Positions 9,201 to 16,359 of a stretch of 64,000 nt of DNA are shown here, piece by piece. How positions within the stretch are numbered: position 1 is the stretch's first letter; every line of letters begins with the position of its first letter. The translations under genes and the position numbers were made by a program. The stretch is taken from the NCBI GenBank assembly GCA_902765725.1, contig CACXAT010000011.1, forward strand, positions 1 to 64,000. The letters run 5' to 3'. Below the pieces are notes generated by a model. It worked only from the letters and a program-made list of their open reading frames with translations. It ran no database searches and was not told the origin of the DNA. The stretch comes from an uncultured Lachnospiraceae bacterium. Its GTDB lineage: Bacteria; Bacillota; Clostridia; Lachnospirales; Lachnospiraceae.

Positions 9201-9844
9201 GCGTCCTCCTCATAGGTATAGTGGCAGTCATTGGTGGCGATCAGCCCGATCCCTGTCTCCTGTGACATCCGAAGCAGCGACTGGTTCACCAGCTTCTGCT
9301 CCGGGATACCGTGATCCTGCATCTCCAGAAAGAAATTCCCCTCTCCGAAGATCTCCTGATAGGACAGGGCGGCTTCCTTCGCCTCCTCGTAGAATCCCCG
9401 GGTCAGGTATCTTGCGACTTCCCCCGCAAGGCAGGCAGATGCGCAGATGATCCCCTCATGGTATTTCCGGAGGATCTCCTTGTCCACCCGGGGCCTGTAA
9501 TAGTAGCCGTCCACATATCCCGCGGAGACGATCTTCACCAGATTGGCATAGCCCGTGTTATTCTCCGCCAGCAGGATCAGATGGTAATACCGGTCCTCAC
9601 CCGACGCGTTCTCCCGGTCAAAGCGTGAACCCGGCGCCACATAGACCTCGCAGCCGATGATGGGGCGGATCCCCTGGCGCATGCATTCCTCATAGAAATC
9701 AATGACGCCATACATAACGCCGTGATCCGTGATCGCGGCACTGTCCATCCCAAGCTCCTTCACCCGGCTGACATAATCGCGGATCTTATTGGAGCCGTCC
9801 AGCAGACTGTATTCTGTATGTGTATGAAGATGAGTGAATCCCAC
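6233..9844 (-). CDS. dnaE: DNA polymerase III subunit alpha (DnaE)
   Basis: 1203-residue C-family replicative polymerase. It starts with a PHP domain (HTHTEYSLLDG, about 5-70, and further histidine motifs), then palm and fingers with the catalytic MPDIDIDF segment around residue 395 and GPGRGSAAGSL before it. Near the C-terminus are a helix-hairpin-helix segment and an OB domain (VTVKYTRNGQTMAFLQIED, about 1040-1110). Length and order fit DnaE rather than PolC, which would carry an embedded exonuclease domain. The ATG at 9844 is preceded by GGAGGAGA. It is convergent with the response regulator, 27 bp away. Role: lagging-strand or general replicative synthesis, from family knowledge. Confidence 0.96.
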   Translation of the reverse strand: MGFTHLHTHTEYSLLDGSNKIRDYVSRVKELGMDSAAITDHGVMYGVIDFYEECMRQGIRPIIGCEVYVAPGSRFDRENASGEDRYYHLILLAENNTGYANLVKIVSAGYVDGYYYRPRVDKEILRKYHEGIICASACLAGEVARYLTRGFYEEAKEAALSYQEIFGEGNFFLEMQDHGIPEQKLVNQSLLRMSQETGIGLIATNDCHYTYEEDAEAHDVLLCIQTGKKVSDEDRLRYEGGQYFVKSPEQMAQLFPYAPQALENTQKIAQRCNVTIEFGQYKLPRFDVPDGKSAWEYLNELCRAGMAERYDEVTQELQERLDSELNIIRSMGFVDYFLIVWDYVRYARSVGISVGPGRGSAAGSLVSYALGITQLDPIRYSLLFERFLNPERVSMPDIDIDFAYERRQEVIDYVVRKYGKDDVAQIITFGTLQPRGVVRDVGRVLDLPYSLCDTISKQIPMRNPIDSAKKMTIDVALQVSQDLKNMYDSDPQIKTLIDMARKLEGLPRHASTHAAGVVICQRNVDDFVPLARTSDGNLVTQFTKDTVEHLGLLKMDFLGLRTLTVIEDAVRMASEHEMEQVRLTGHGSSVWERSPKLENGMLDIARVGTDDADVYDYITTGKCDGIFQLESAGMKSFMKELKPNCLEDLIAGIALYRPGPMSFIPSYIRGKENQEAIHYETPELESILKTTYGCIVYQEQVMQIVRELGGYSFGRSDLVRRAMSKKKASVMAKERRNFVYGNKEENVPGCAAKGIDEKTANKIFDSMMSFAEYAFNKAHSTSYAVVTYQTAWLKYHYPVEFMAALMTSVIDNPGKVAEYIMVSRGMGISILPPDVNESREGFSVTYLEDEEGRQTGKIRYALGAIKSVGRPVIRAILEERDRDGRYTDLNSFARRVSSQVNKKAAENFIKAGAFDSLGGNRRQMMLVYGQVFDSAARERKSQLTGQMSLFDYFGSGEGEQAFDPGVQLPDVPEYDKEQLLAFEKEVLGIYASGHPLERYEALWRKNITALSSDFAIDDESGQADRLNDQALAVVGGIVEDVTVKYTRNGQTMAFLQIEDLVGSLEVLVFPRVYEKYRSRIGAEERLFVSGRVSLEDNKPAKLIADRIWRFAETPQGLWLKFPTVDAYALQAQTVSRILLESQKLPDAEKASPAERISIYVENPRSVKNLSFAQKMYLPESMIRSLEEKFGAENVSLTPGKMRG

Positions 9845-9940
9845 GATCTCTCCTCCGTAAGAATAAGAGCGCCCGGCAGTCAGGCCGCCGGGCTGGGCTC
9901 AACCAGCGGGACACATCCCGCTGCTATTGATTCTGTCTGG

Positions 9941-10912
9941 TTACTTCACCAGCTGTATGATCATCTCGATCGCAATGAATATAACCGGAATCATGATTCC
10001 GATCAGCAGTTCCACTGAGAACACACGGCCTTCCTTACCTTTGATGCGGTCCTTCCCCTTACGGGCTTCCTGATAGACCACTTCCCTTCCGGAAGCTCTG
10101 GCGATGGTGCGGAGTACGATGATCGCCAGCACCATGCACGCACCTGCGATCGCGGCGCCGATGATCCAGAACATCAGTCCCAGATCCTGCACAGAAGCCG
10201 TCCGGCTCTCCGCCTCAACCATGGCACTGGTGATGTTCTCCGGCAGATGCCTCTCCAGGAATACGAGGACCACCGTTGTTCCATTGATCAGCGCATGTGC
10301 CAGCATGGACGCGAAGACCGATCCGGATGCCTCAACCAGATATGCGAGGAACATGCCGATCGCAAAGGCGTACATAAACTGGTTCAGATTGCCGTGGGCA
10401 AGTCCGAACATCAGCGCTGTGAAGAACGCCGTCTTGAAGAGGCCGCAGTTCCTGAAGCCCTGGAACAGAGCTCCTCTGAATATGAACTCTTCAATGACCG
10501 GCGGCAGGATCGCGATGTAGAGGATATTCAGCCACAAGGGCTTCGCCCATATATCCTGACCGACCGTCGTAGCGAAATAGGAAACCGTCTCATTTACCGC
10601 ATTCGGCACAAACAGCTGACTGACCATATTCAGATAATAGGTCACCGGGAGGATAAGGATCGTGAACAGAATGGTCCACAGGATCGTCCGGATCCCGATC
10701 AGCTTCATCCGGGTGCCGCGCATCACCTCAAACCGGTCCATAAAGAGCAGCACGACCACCGGGATCAGGAATTCCAGTTCCGCCAGCATCGTTGAGCTGT
10801 AATAGTTAAAGTACTTCATCCAGCCGGTGAGCCCGAGGACCAGTCCCAGCACCACCCAGACAGCCATCATGAAAAGGTACTGAGTTCCGGCTAATCTGCT
10901 TCGATTCCGCAT
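9941..10912 (-). CDS. CPBP-family intramembrane metalloprotease
   Basis: 323-residue membrane protein with about eight hydrophobic segments. The CPBP (CAAX-type/Abi) signature is intact: EEFIFRG with Glu141, Glu142 and Arg146, then His173 (FGLAHG) and His206 (MLAHALING), which should form the metal site inside the membrane. The end (about 290-323) is a basic linker plus one more membrane span. The ATG at 10912 has AGGAGGAG about 7 bases upstream. Bacterial members take part in peptide maturation, immunity to self-made bacteriocins or unknown processing. No bacteriocin gene is visible nearby, so the substrate is unknown. Confidence 0.85.
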   Translation of the reverse strand: MRNRSRLAGTQYLFMMAVWVVLGLVLGLTGWMKYFNYYSSTMLAELEFLIPVVVLLFMDRFEVMRGTRMKLIGIRTILWTILFTILILPVTYYLNMVSQLFVPNAVNETVSYFATTVGQDIWAKPLWLNILYIAILPPVIEEFIFRGALFQGFRNCGLFKTAFFTALMFGLAHGNLNQFMYAFAIGMFLAYLVEASGSVFASMLAHALINGTTVVLVFLERHLPENITSAMVEAESRTASVQDLGLMFWIIGAAIAGACMVLAIIVLRTIARASGREVVYQEARKGKDRIKGKEGRVFSVELLIGIMIPVIFIAIEMIIQLVK

Positions 10913-10983
10913 AGTATACTCCTCCTGTCAGATTAACTCATCTTAACACGAAACTGCTCTGAATGGTAGGGCAAATCAGCGAC

Positions 10984-11010
10984 AAAAAGAGGGACTCCCT
11001 TCGGAGTCCC
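10984..11010 (-). terminator. Intrinsic terminator after the 78-aa gene
   Basis: On the minus strand, GGGACTCC and GGAGTCCC pair around a GAAG tetraloop (bases 10991-11010), followed by TCTTTTTGTC. It ends the transcript of the gene at 11039-11275. Confidence 0.8.
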
Positions 11011-11038
11011 CCTGTCTGTAACTGTCTGTTACTCTCTA

Positions 11039-11275
11039 TTACTGATTAACCATGAAATCGATCAGTTTTCTTACATCTTCCGGCTCATATGCTACCAGCT
11101 CCATCTCCGGGATCTCTTCCTTGATGGAGAAGATGTTTGCAAGTGAGATGTACTGGCTGAGCTTGCTCTTAAGATTCAGTCTGTCGCCCTCGCCAGTGAC
11201 CAGTTCAACCTTGCCCTCGCAGGAATCTACAACCTCGAAAAACTTCTCAAGATCATGAATATGCTGTACTTTCAT
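11039..11275 (-). CDS. Conserved small protein, function unknown (78 aa)
   Basis: 78 residues, soluble, with a leucine-rich acidic C-terminal half (EPEDVRKLIDFMVNQ) and the central segment GDRLNLKSKLSQYISL. I recognise it as the kind of short conserved protein found in Lachnospiraceae genomes but cannot assign a domain. There is a good ribosome site (AGGAGCAC before the ATG at 11275) and a clean terminator, so it is very likely expressed as its own unit. Confidence 0.7.
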   Translation of the reverse strand: MKVQHIHDLEKFFEVVDSCEGKVELVTGEGDRLNLKSKLSQYISLANIFSIKEEIPEMELVAYEPEDVRKLIDFMVNQ

Positions 11276-11438
11276 TATAGTGCTCCTTTCCGCCCCGTCT
11301 CTTCTCTCTCAGGGCCTCTCGCTTATCTCTTTTCTCTCGACGCCCTCAATATAGCACGATTCAACCGGATTTCAAGGCTTTTTCATTTTTCCTCTGTTTT
11401 GTTTCGATTGCACGAAAATGCAGAGCGAAAGTTGTGCA

Positions 11439-12260
11439 TTATGCCCTGTAGATTCGTTTATCCCTTAGTGCAATTTTACCCTCCTTCAGGAGGTGTCCGA
11501 CGGCTCTCTTAAATGCATTCTTGCTCAGGCCGAACTCTCTGTTGATGATCTCGGGAGACACTTTGTCGTCAAAAGGAAGCACTCCCTCAAATTCATCGAT
11601 CACCTTCATGATCAGTTCGGCGTCTTTATCCAGCTGCAGGTACGCCTTCTCCCGCACGGAGAGGTTCAGGCGCCCGTCCGGACGGACGGATGTAACTCTG
11701 GCATCCACGATCTCTCCGATCCGGAACTCTCCGGCTGCCTCCTGTCTTGGGATCAGCGCGGAATACCTGTCATCGACAGCAGCAAAGATGCCGAAGTTCT
11801 GGCTGGTCTCATAGATCCTCGCCTGCACTCTGGAGTCTTTCTGATAGGGTGACTCGCAGCTCAGGTAGGGGTAGACATTCATGGTCGCCGCAAGGCGGTC
11901 TGACTTATCGATGTAAAGGGCGGCCAGGATGGTCTCTCCTGCCTTCACTCTCCTGGTCTGCTCATGAAATGGCAGAAGCAGGTCCTTGGGAAGTCCCCAG
12001 TCAAGAAACGCGCCGATCTTTGATGTTTCTTTCACGCGAAGCAGCGCGGTCTGATGCAGCGTGATCAGCGGCATGGCCGTAGTCGCAATCAGCCGGTCTG
12101 AAGAGTCTTTATACAGGAAGACCTCCACCTCGTCCCCCGGCGCGGCTCCTTCCGGAACCTCCTTCTTCGGAAGCAGTACCGATCCTTCCGAATCTGCCAG
12201 GTATACGCCGAATTCTTTCACACGGTCAATCTTAAGCTTCTGTCTTTCTCCTAATCTCAT
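11439..12260 (-). CDS. cvfB: CvfB-like S1-domain RNA-binding protein
   Basis: 273 residues. Three tandem S1/OB-type repeats are visible: about 1-65 (MRLGERQKLKIDRV), 70-140 (LLRVKETSKIGAFLDWGLPKDLLLP) and 150-215 (VQARIYETSQNFGIFA). A C-terminal winged helix ends it (about 220-273, EINREFGLSKNAFKRAVGHLLKEG, shown here as family logic only). This is the CvfB/YitL plan, linked to virulence and RNA-dependent regulation in Staphylococcus. GGAGAAAGAC precedes the ATG at 12260. It is 35 bp downstream of the thioesterase gene and probably in its operon. Length is normal. Confidence 0.88.
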   Translation of the reverse strand: MRLGERQKLKIDRVKEFGVYLADSEGSVLLPKKEVPEGAAPGDEVEVFLYKDSSDRLIATTAMPLITLHQTALLRVKETSKIGAFLDWGLPKDLLLPFHEQTRRVKAGETILAALYIDKSDRLAATMNVYPYLSCESPYQKDSRVQARIYETSQNFGIFAAVDDRYSALIPRQEAAGEFRIGEIVDARVTSVRPDGRLNLSVREKAYLQLDKDAELIMKVIDEFEGVLPFDDKVSPEIINREFGLSKNAFKRAVGHLLKEGKIALRDKRIYRA

Positions 12261-12295
12261 AGCTGGTTATTCCGTCCTTTCTTTAAAATATCAGT

Positions 12296-13015
12296 TCAGG
12301 CCCTGCGCTCCGCAAAGCGGACAACGCAGTAGCTCCTGCCCTCTTCATTTCTCAGCAATACCGTGACCACACCGTCCTCAGTGGTGACTCTCGGGCAGAT
12401 CACATCCCCCAGGTGTGCCTGCGCCTTATACTCGACCCTCGTCTCATACAGATCAAACTGCTCCGGCAGGTACGTGCGCGCCATCTCGATATACTGTCCG
12501 TTATTAACATGGTGATTCGTATCCAGATGAGTCTTCATCACGCTGAACGGGGTCATCTCCACCCCGTCTTCAGGCTCCGGGACCTTGCGCGGCGCATATT
12601 CCATCTCCAGAGCCGGATCCGACCCGTACTTCTCAAGAAGGATGGGCGGGACCTTGACCGGTCTCATGCGGACCATATCCATCAGCACCCACACACTGTT
12701 CGCCCATGCCGCCTTCCTGCCTTCGCCGTCAAGCAGCACCAGGTTCCTCAGTCCGTAGAAGTTCCTGAAATCATATGCCCAGGTCTGGACCGTGACAGGC
12801 TCGGCAAGTTTCGGTGAATGATCCGTTATGATCTGCCAGGAAGTAAGGATCCAGGCAATATTCTGTTTCTTCAGGTAATCAACGCCGATCCCCAGGTGCT
12901 CTCCCTGAAAGGTAGCCGTATCCTGAAAATAGTCAACGACCGCTCCAAGACTCAGCCGGCCGTCTTCCCCGCACTCAGAGTAGCGGACATGCGAATGAAA
13001 TTCATATTTCCCCAT
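12296..13015 (-). CDS. Acyl-ACP thioesterase (FatA/FatB-like hotdog fold)
   Basis: 239 residues, two hotdog halves. The first (about 1-125) has YSECGEDGRLSLGAVVDYFQD and the family GIGVDYLK; the second (about 150-239) contains THLDTNHHVNNGQYIEMA, where the conserved Asn/His residues of acyl-ACP thioesterases lie. It should release fatty acids from acyl carrier protein in the cytosol. It starts 3 bp after the stop of the 160-aa gene upstream, so the two are co-translated or at least co-transcribed, with cvfB next. Chain-length specificity cannot be judged. Confidence 0.85.
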   Translation of the reverse strand: MGKYEFHSHVRYSECGEDGRLSLGAVVDYFQDTATFQGEHLGIGVDYLKKQNIAWILTSWQIITDHSPKLAEPVTVQTWAYDFRNFYGLRNLVLLDGEGRKAAWANSVWVLMDMVRMRPVKVPPILLEKYGSDPALEMEYAPRKVPEPEDGVEMTPFSVMKTHLDTNHHVNNGQYIEMARTYLPEQFDLYETRVEYKAQAHLGDVICPRVTTEDGVVTVLLRNEEGRSYCVVRFAERRA

Positions 13016-13018
13016 AAT

Positions 13019-13501
13019 TTATCCTATCCTGTGATTCTGGCCGCCCGTATATTCTTTCACGATCCCGGGCACCTCCTGCCTGATGAACAGGTCCGTCTCT
13101 TTATCGATCTCCCTCACCAGCTCTCCTGCCGCACTGCGCCGTCCCTGAAATGAGAGAAGCCACCCAGTCATATCTTCTCTGCAGGGTTCCAGATACTGAA
13201 AATGAGTTCTGACATACTCTCTGGCGATCTCCAGCTCTTCGATACCGCCAAGGCGGGTGAAATAACGTTCCCGCATGGCCTGTCTCAGCCGGTCCGTCTG
13301 ATCACACATCATCTGGCTCATCGCATCCGTCATCTGTCTGAGCACTGTAACCAGCGCCGCCGTCAGCTGGCCCGTATATACGGGAGCTGACTGTACAGTT
13401 GCCAGGGCTGCGCCATTCAGTAGCGTACTCTCGAACCTCTCCAGCACACCGGCCCGCTGGTCTGCACACTGTGTCCGATAACGGTCCCAGTCAATCTCCA
13501 T
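13019..13501 (-). CDS. Uncharacterised alpha-helical protein (160 aa)
   Basis: 160 residues, mostly predicted helix, no signal peptide or membrane span. I recognise no domain. The N-terminal half contains a run of Gln/Met/Leu-rich helix (LRQMTDAMSQMMCDQTDRLRQ, broken across turns) and the C-terminus is basic. The coding frame is open and its stop is 3 bp from the thioesterase start, which supports a real gene in that operon. The ATG at 13501 has only a weak GAGAGGA ribosome site. Confidence 0.65.
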   Translation of the reverse strand: MEIDWDRYRTQCADQRAGVLERFESTLLNGAALATVQSAPVYTGQLTAALVTVLRQMTDAMSQMMCDQTDRLRQAMRERYFTRLGGIEELEIAREYVRTHFQYLEPCREDMTGWLLSFQGRRSAAGELVREIDKETDLFIRQEVPGIVKEYTGGQNHRIG

Positions 13502-13608
13502 ATCCTCTCAAAACCTCCGCACAGATAATAACCTTATCCCTGTAAAATGTGCAAGTGGCTCTTTTTGTATACGTATAATTAATACTGTATTTTTCGTATG
13601 TTTAAGAG

Positions 13609-13633
13609 GTGGAGTCTTTACTTCCACTTTTTT
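13609..13633 (+). other. Short hairpin with T-run in the intergenic region before the Xre gene
   Basis: GTGGA (13609-13613) and TCCAC (13623-13627) form a weak 5-bp stem followed by six T. It sits about 80 bp upstream of the Xre-type gene on the same strand. It could be a leader attenuator or chance; no coding sequence ends just before it. Confidence 0.35.
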
Positions 13634-13714
13634 ATAATGAATGCGTTACCTGGTGATTCCGTTACAGCAGCAGTCACGCGCTGTTTCTCACAGTAAACCA
13701 CTCTGATCGATATT

Positions 13715-14119
13715 ATGAAAGACCGGAATGAAGAAAACCTGGCCGTTCACTGCGGCGAACGTATCCGAATGCTGCGCGAAAACCTGGGCATGAACCGGGA
13801 AGAGTTCGGTGAATTCCTTGACTGCTCAGATGAGTCCGTCAGCAAGATCGAGCGCGGCCTCCAGATGATGAAGCTCTGGAGAATGGTCCGCCTGTGCCAG
13901 AAGTGCGGAGTCTCTCTGGATTATCTGATCCGTGGGATCAATACAGATGACAGCAGTTCTGTTCCATCATTTGTAATTGAATTATTTCAGGATGCAGACC
14001 CGTATGAGTACCGGATCCTTATGGATCATCTGCAGAACGCGCAGAACGAGATCTCACGCAAACATGATATAGAAGATCGGTACAGAAAACTGGCGGAAGA
14101 ATCTGCTTTTACGGAATAA
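13715..14119 (+). CDS. Xre-family helix-turn-helix regulator
   Basis: 134 residues. Residues about 10-68 are a Cro/CI-type helix-turn-helix: ERIRMLRENLGMNREEFGEFLDC, then DESVSKIERG and CGVSLDYLIRG (motif described in pieces). The C-terminal half is acidic and helical (LFQDADPYEYRILMDHLQNA) and probably serves dimerisation. The ribosome site before ATG 13715 is weak, so a later start is possible but would cut into the DNA-binding domain. It stands alone with its own terminator; targets are unknown. Confidence 0.85.
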   Translation: MKDRNEENLAVHCGERIRMLRENLGMNREEFGEFLDCSDESVSKIERGLQMMKLWRMVRLCQKCGVSLDYLIRGINTDDSSSVPSFVIELFQDADPYEYRILMDHLQNAQNEISRKHDIEDRYRKLAEESAFTE

Positions 14120-14138
14120 CAGTCTTTGTGACAGACAG

Positions 14139-14166
14139 CGGCACACTATGCAGTGTGCCGTTTTTT
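14139..14166 (+). terminator. Intrinsic terminator of the Xre gene
   Basis: Perfect 9-bp stem CGGCACACT / AGTGTGCCG with a 4-base loop (14139-14160), followed by six T. Confidence 0.9.
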
Positions 14167-14176
14167 AATGCATCTG

Positions 14177-14310
14177 TGAGCCATGGGACAGTTACGCGAA
14201 CTTCGTTCGCTCACTGTCGCGGCATTCGCCGCATACGATAACAGGTACCGGAGGCCTTATGAAAGCACGCTTTCAACGGCTTCCGGTATCTGTTATCGTC
14301 CATGGCTCAT
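14177..14310. repeat. Branched inverted-repeat element (outer stem enclosing three stem-loops)
   Basis: An outer stem GAGCCATGG (14178-14186) / CCATGGCTC (14300-14308) encloses three nested inverted repeats. First: ACAGT...GCGAAC-TTC-GTTCGC...ACTGT (14188-14216). Second: GCGGC-ATTC-GCCGC (about 14218-14232). Third, a long arm from CGATAACAG (about 14236) to CTGTTATCG (about 14298), with GAAAGC/GCTTTC at its tip. Almost every base is paired, giving a four-way-junction fold. No protein-coding function is evident. It lies between the Xre terminator and the tRNA-Gln terminator. It may be a mobile miniature repeat (REP/MITE-like) or a structured RNA. Confidence 0.7.
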
Positions 14311-14320
14311 TGCTACGCGC

Positions 14321-14350
14321 AAAAAAGGCTTCCGGATGTTCCGGAAGCCT
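14321..14350 (-). terminator. Intrinsic terminator of tRNA-Gln
   Basis: On minus, AGGCTTCCGGAA and TTCCGG-type complement form a stem of about 11 bp (14327-14350), followed by TTTTTT (14321-14326). It starts 5 bases after the tRNA 3' end. Confidence 0.88.
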
Positions 14351-14354
14351 CAGC

Positions 14355-14425
14355 AGGGGTACAAGGATTCGAACCTTGAAATGACGGAGTCAGAGTCCGC
14401 TGCCTTACCGTTTGGCTATACCCCT
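14355..14425 (-). tRNA. tRNA-Gln(CTG)
   Basis: 71-nt cloverleaf on minus. The acceptor stem AGGGGTA pairs with TACCCCT. The D-arm region is AGCCAAACGGTAAGGC. The anticodon arm GCGGA-CTCTGAC-TCCGT gives anticodon CTG. The T-arm contains AAGGTTCGAATCCTT. CCA is not encoded. Confidence 0.95.
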
Positions 14426-14459
14426 TTATGTTTGCCGCTGTTTTCTCGCGACGAAGGTT

Positions 14460-14488
14460 ATTATAGTCTCAAACCGGACGTAATGCAA
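14460..14488 (-). promoter_or_regulatory. Promoter of tRNA-Gln with A-tract upstream element
   Basis: On minus, TTGCAT (14483-14488), 17-base spacer, TATAAT (14460-14465). Immediately upstream is AAAAAAACAC, and the 15-base string AAAAAAACACTTGCA is repeated exactly at the tRNA-Val promoter (25.65 kb), suggesting a shared UP-type element for stable RNA genes. Confidence 0.8.
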
Positions 14489-14542
14489 GTGTTTTTTTGC
14501 AGGTTGCGCGATATTTTTTGTTTCATTTCTCTGTACAGATGG

Positions 14543-14548
14543 TATAAT
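14543..14548 (+). promoter_or_regulatory. Probable -10 of the pncB promoter
   Basis: TATAAT at 14543-14548 on plus, about 75 bp before pncB. The -35 is poor (GTTTCA at 17 bases). A small CCAGA/TCTGG hairpin lies in the leader. Confidence 0.5.
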
Positions 14549-14623
14549 GCCTGTGACTGACTCAGACGGCAGCTGTGGCCAGATCTTCTGGTCACCCTAT
14601 AAACACATTAAGGAGACAGATCC

Positions 14624-16090
14624 ATGAGTACAATGAGGCTTACCCTGCTTACGGATTTCTATGAACTTACCATGATGCAGGGATATTTCAAGACCGGTAA
14701 GAATCCGAAGGTTGTCTTTGATGCCTTCTACCGCCGCAACCCGGACGATGGCGGCTATGCCATCTGCTGCGGCCTGGAACAGGTGATCGACTATGTGAAG
14801 AGGCTTACCTTCACCGAGGAGGATATCGACTATCTTCGCAGCACCGGGACCTTTGACGAAGATTTCCTGGAATACCTGAAGAATTTTCATTTCTCCGGCG
14901 ATATCTATGCGATTCCCGAAGGAACCGTTGTCTTTCCGAGAGAACCGCTTGTAAAGATCATTGCCCCGATCATGGAGGCGCAGCTCATGGAGACTGCGAT
15001 CCTCAACATCATTAACCACCAGTCACTGATCGCCACCAAGGCGGCCCGCGTCTGCTACGCGGCGCAGGGAGGAGCCGTTATGGAGTTCGGCCTGCGCAGA
15101 GCCCAGGGCCCGGACGCAGGTACCTATGGCGCAAGGGCGGCTGTGATCGGAGGATGCTGCGGCACCTCCAATGTGCTGACCGGCCAGCTCTTCAACGTTC
15201 CGGTCCTCGGGACCCACGCCCACAGCTGGATCATGAGCTTCCCGGATGAGTTTGAGGCGTTCAAGACCTACGCGCAGCTCTACCCGGACAACTGCACGCT
15301 GCTCGTGGATACCTATGACACGATCCGCTCCGGCGTCCCCAATGCCATCAAGACCTTCCGCTATATGAAGGAGCAGGGCGTAAAGCTTAAGAAATACGGC
15401 ATCCGCCTGGATTCAGGCGACCTTGCCTATATGTCCAAACGCGCAAGGAAGATGCTCGATGAGGCCGGCTTCCCGGAGGCAACCATCACTGCCAGCTCCG
15501 ATCTGGATGAATACCTGATCCAGTCCCTGATGGCGCAGAGAGCAGCCATTAACTCCTGGGGCGTCGGAACCAATCTGATCACCTCCAAGGATACTCCGGC
15601 ATTTGGCGGCGTCTACAAGCTGGCCGCTCTGGAGGACGAGAACGGAAAACTGGTTCCGAAGATCAAGCTCTCCGACAATACCGAGAAGATCACCAATCCG
15701 GGCAACAAGAAGATCTACAGGATCTACGACAAGGAGTTCCATAAAGTCCGCGCAGACCTGATATGCCTGGTGGACGAGGAATATGATCCGGCCAATGACC
15801 TGATCCTGACCGATCCCAAGGAGACCTGGAAGAAGACGAAGCTCAAGGGCGGCACCTACGATATGCGTGAACTTCTGCAGCCCATCTTCCTGAATGGCGA
15901 GTGCGTCTATGAATCTCCGTCCGTCATGGAGATGCGTGACGTCTGCACCAAGGAGAAGGAATCCCTGTGGGATGAGACCAAGCGATTCGTCAATCCCCAT
16001 GAGATGTATGTCGACCTTTCCGACAAGCTCTTCAAGCTCAAGGCTGAGCTTCTGGAGGAAATGAGCATGAAGCAGCTGAATCTGGACTGA
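14624..16090 (+). CDS. pncB: Nicotinate phosphoribosyltransferase
   Basis: 488 residues, the length of the Gram-positive PncB type. It converts nicotinate and PRPP (with ATP) to nicotinate mononucleotide in NAD salvage. Family landmarks are LLTDFYELTMMQGYF at the N-terminus, FRRAQGPDAG-like GLRRAQGPD near residue 155, GTHAHSWIM near 195, VDTYDT near 228 and IRLDSGDL near 265, which together build the PRPP/nicotinate site. AAGGAGAC lies 8 bases before ATG 14624. It forms a single-gene unit followed by a hairpin. Confidence 0.95.
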   Translation: MSTMRLTLLTDFYELTMMQGYFKTGKNPKVVFDAFYRRNPDDGGYAICCGLEQVIDYVKRLTFTEEDIDYLRSTGTFDEDFLEYLKNFHFSGDIYAIPEGTVVFPREPLVKIIAPIMEAQLMETAILNIINHQSLIATKAARVCYAAQGGAVMEFGLRRAQGPDAGTYGARAAVIGGCCGTSNVLTGQLFNVPVLGTHAHSWIMSFPDEFEAFKTYAQLYPDNCTLLVDTYDTIRSGVPNAIKTFRYMKEQGVKLKKYGIRLDSGDLAYMSKRARKMLDEAGFPEATITASSDLDEYLIQSLMAQRAAINSWGVGTNLITSKDTPAFGGVYKLAALEDENGKLVPKIKLSDNTEKITNPGNKKIYRIYDKEFHKVRADLICLVDEEYDPANDLILTDPKETWKKTKLKGGTYDMRELLQPIFLNGECVYESPSVMEMRDVCTKEKESLWDETKRFVNPHEMYVDLSDKLFKLKAELLEEMSMKQLNLD

Positions 16091-16129
16091 ACCGTCCTGA
16101 GACAGCTCCCCTTTATAATCAAGCATAGC

Positions 16130-16166
16130 AAAGCGCCATGCAGCACTTGCAGCTGCATGGCGCTTT
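16130..16166 (+). terminator. Hairpin after pncB, probable terminator
   Basis: AAAGCGCCATGCAGC (16130-16144) pairs perfectly with GCTGCATGGCGCTTT (16152-16166): a 15-bp stem with a 7-base loop. The T-run is short, so termination may be partial. Confidence 0.65.
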
Positions 16167-16290
16167 CGGTTCAAATGGAGGGTGACGCCGATTCTTATTT
16201 TGCTTTCACCGTCTTAACTGCACTCCACTTTAAACCCTTCCTTACTCGCACGCCACACTCACTCTCTTGTTTGGAAAGCAGGCAGAACAA

Positions 16291-16320
16291 AAGAACGGCC
16301 GAACTGCATGCAGTTCGACC
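16291..16320 (-). terminator. Intrinsic terminator after the MATE gene at 16.4 kb
   Basis: The palindrome CGAACTGCATGCAGTTCG (16300-16317 region) is flanked by GG/CC pairs; on minus it is followed by GTTCTTTTGTT. The stretch between it and the pncB hairpin (16167-16290) shows no gene. Confidence 0.65.
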
Positions 16321-16359
16321 GCCCCTCCCATATAACGAATGCGTAGTGAAAGCACTCCG

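Noticed and set aside
7811..9265. Long open frame (484 codons) on plus opposite dnaE
   Set aside because: An antisense shadow of a highly conserved gene; composition is Arg/His/Leu-biased as expected for reverse frames.
14183..14560. Open frame of about 125 codons across the branched repeat and tRNA-Gln
   Set aside because: It runs through a tRNA on the other strand and two hairpins; no similarity or ribosome site.
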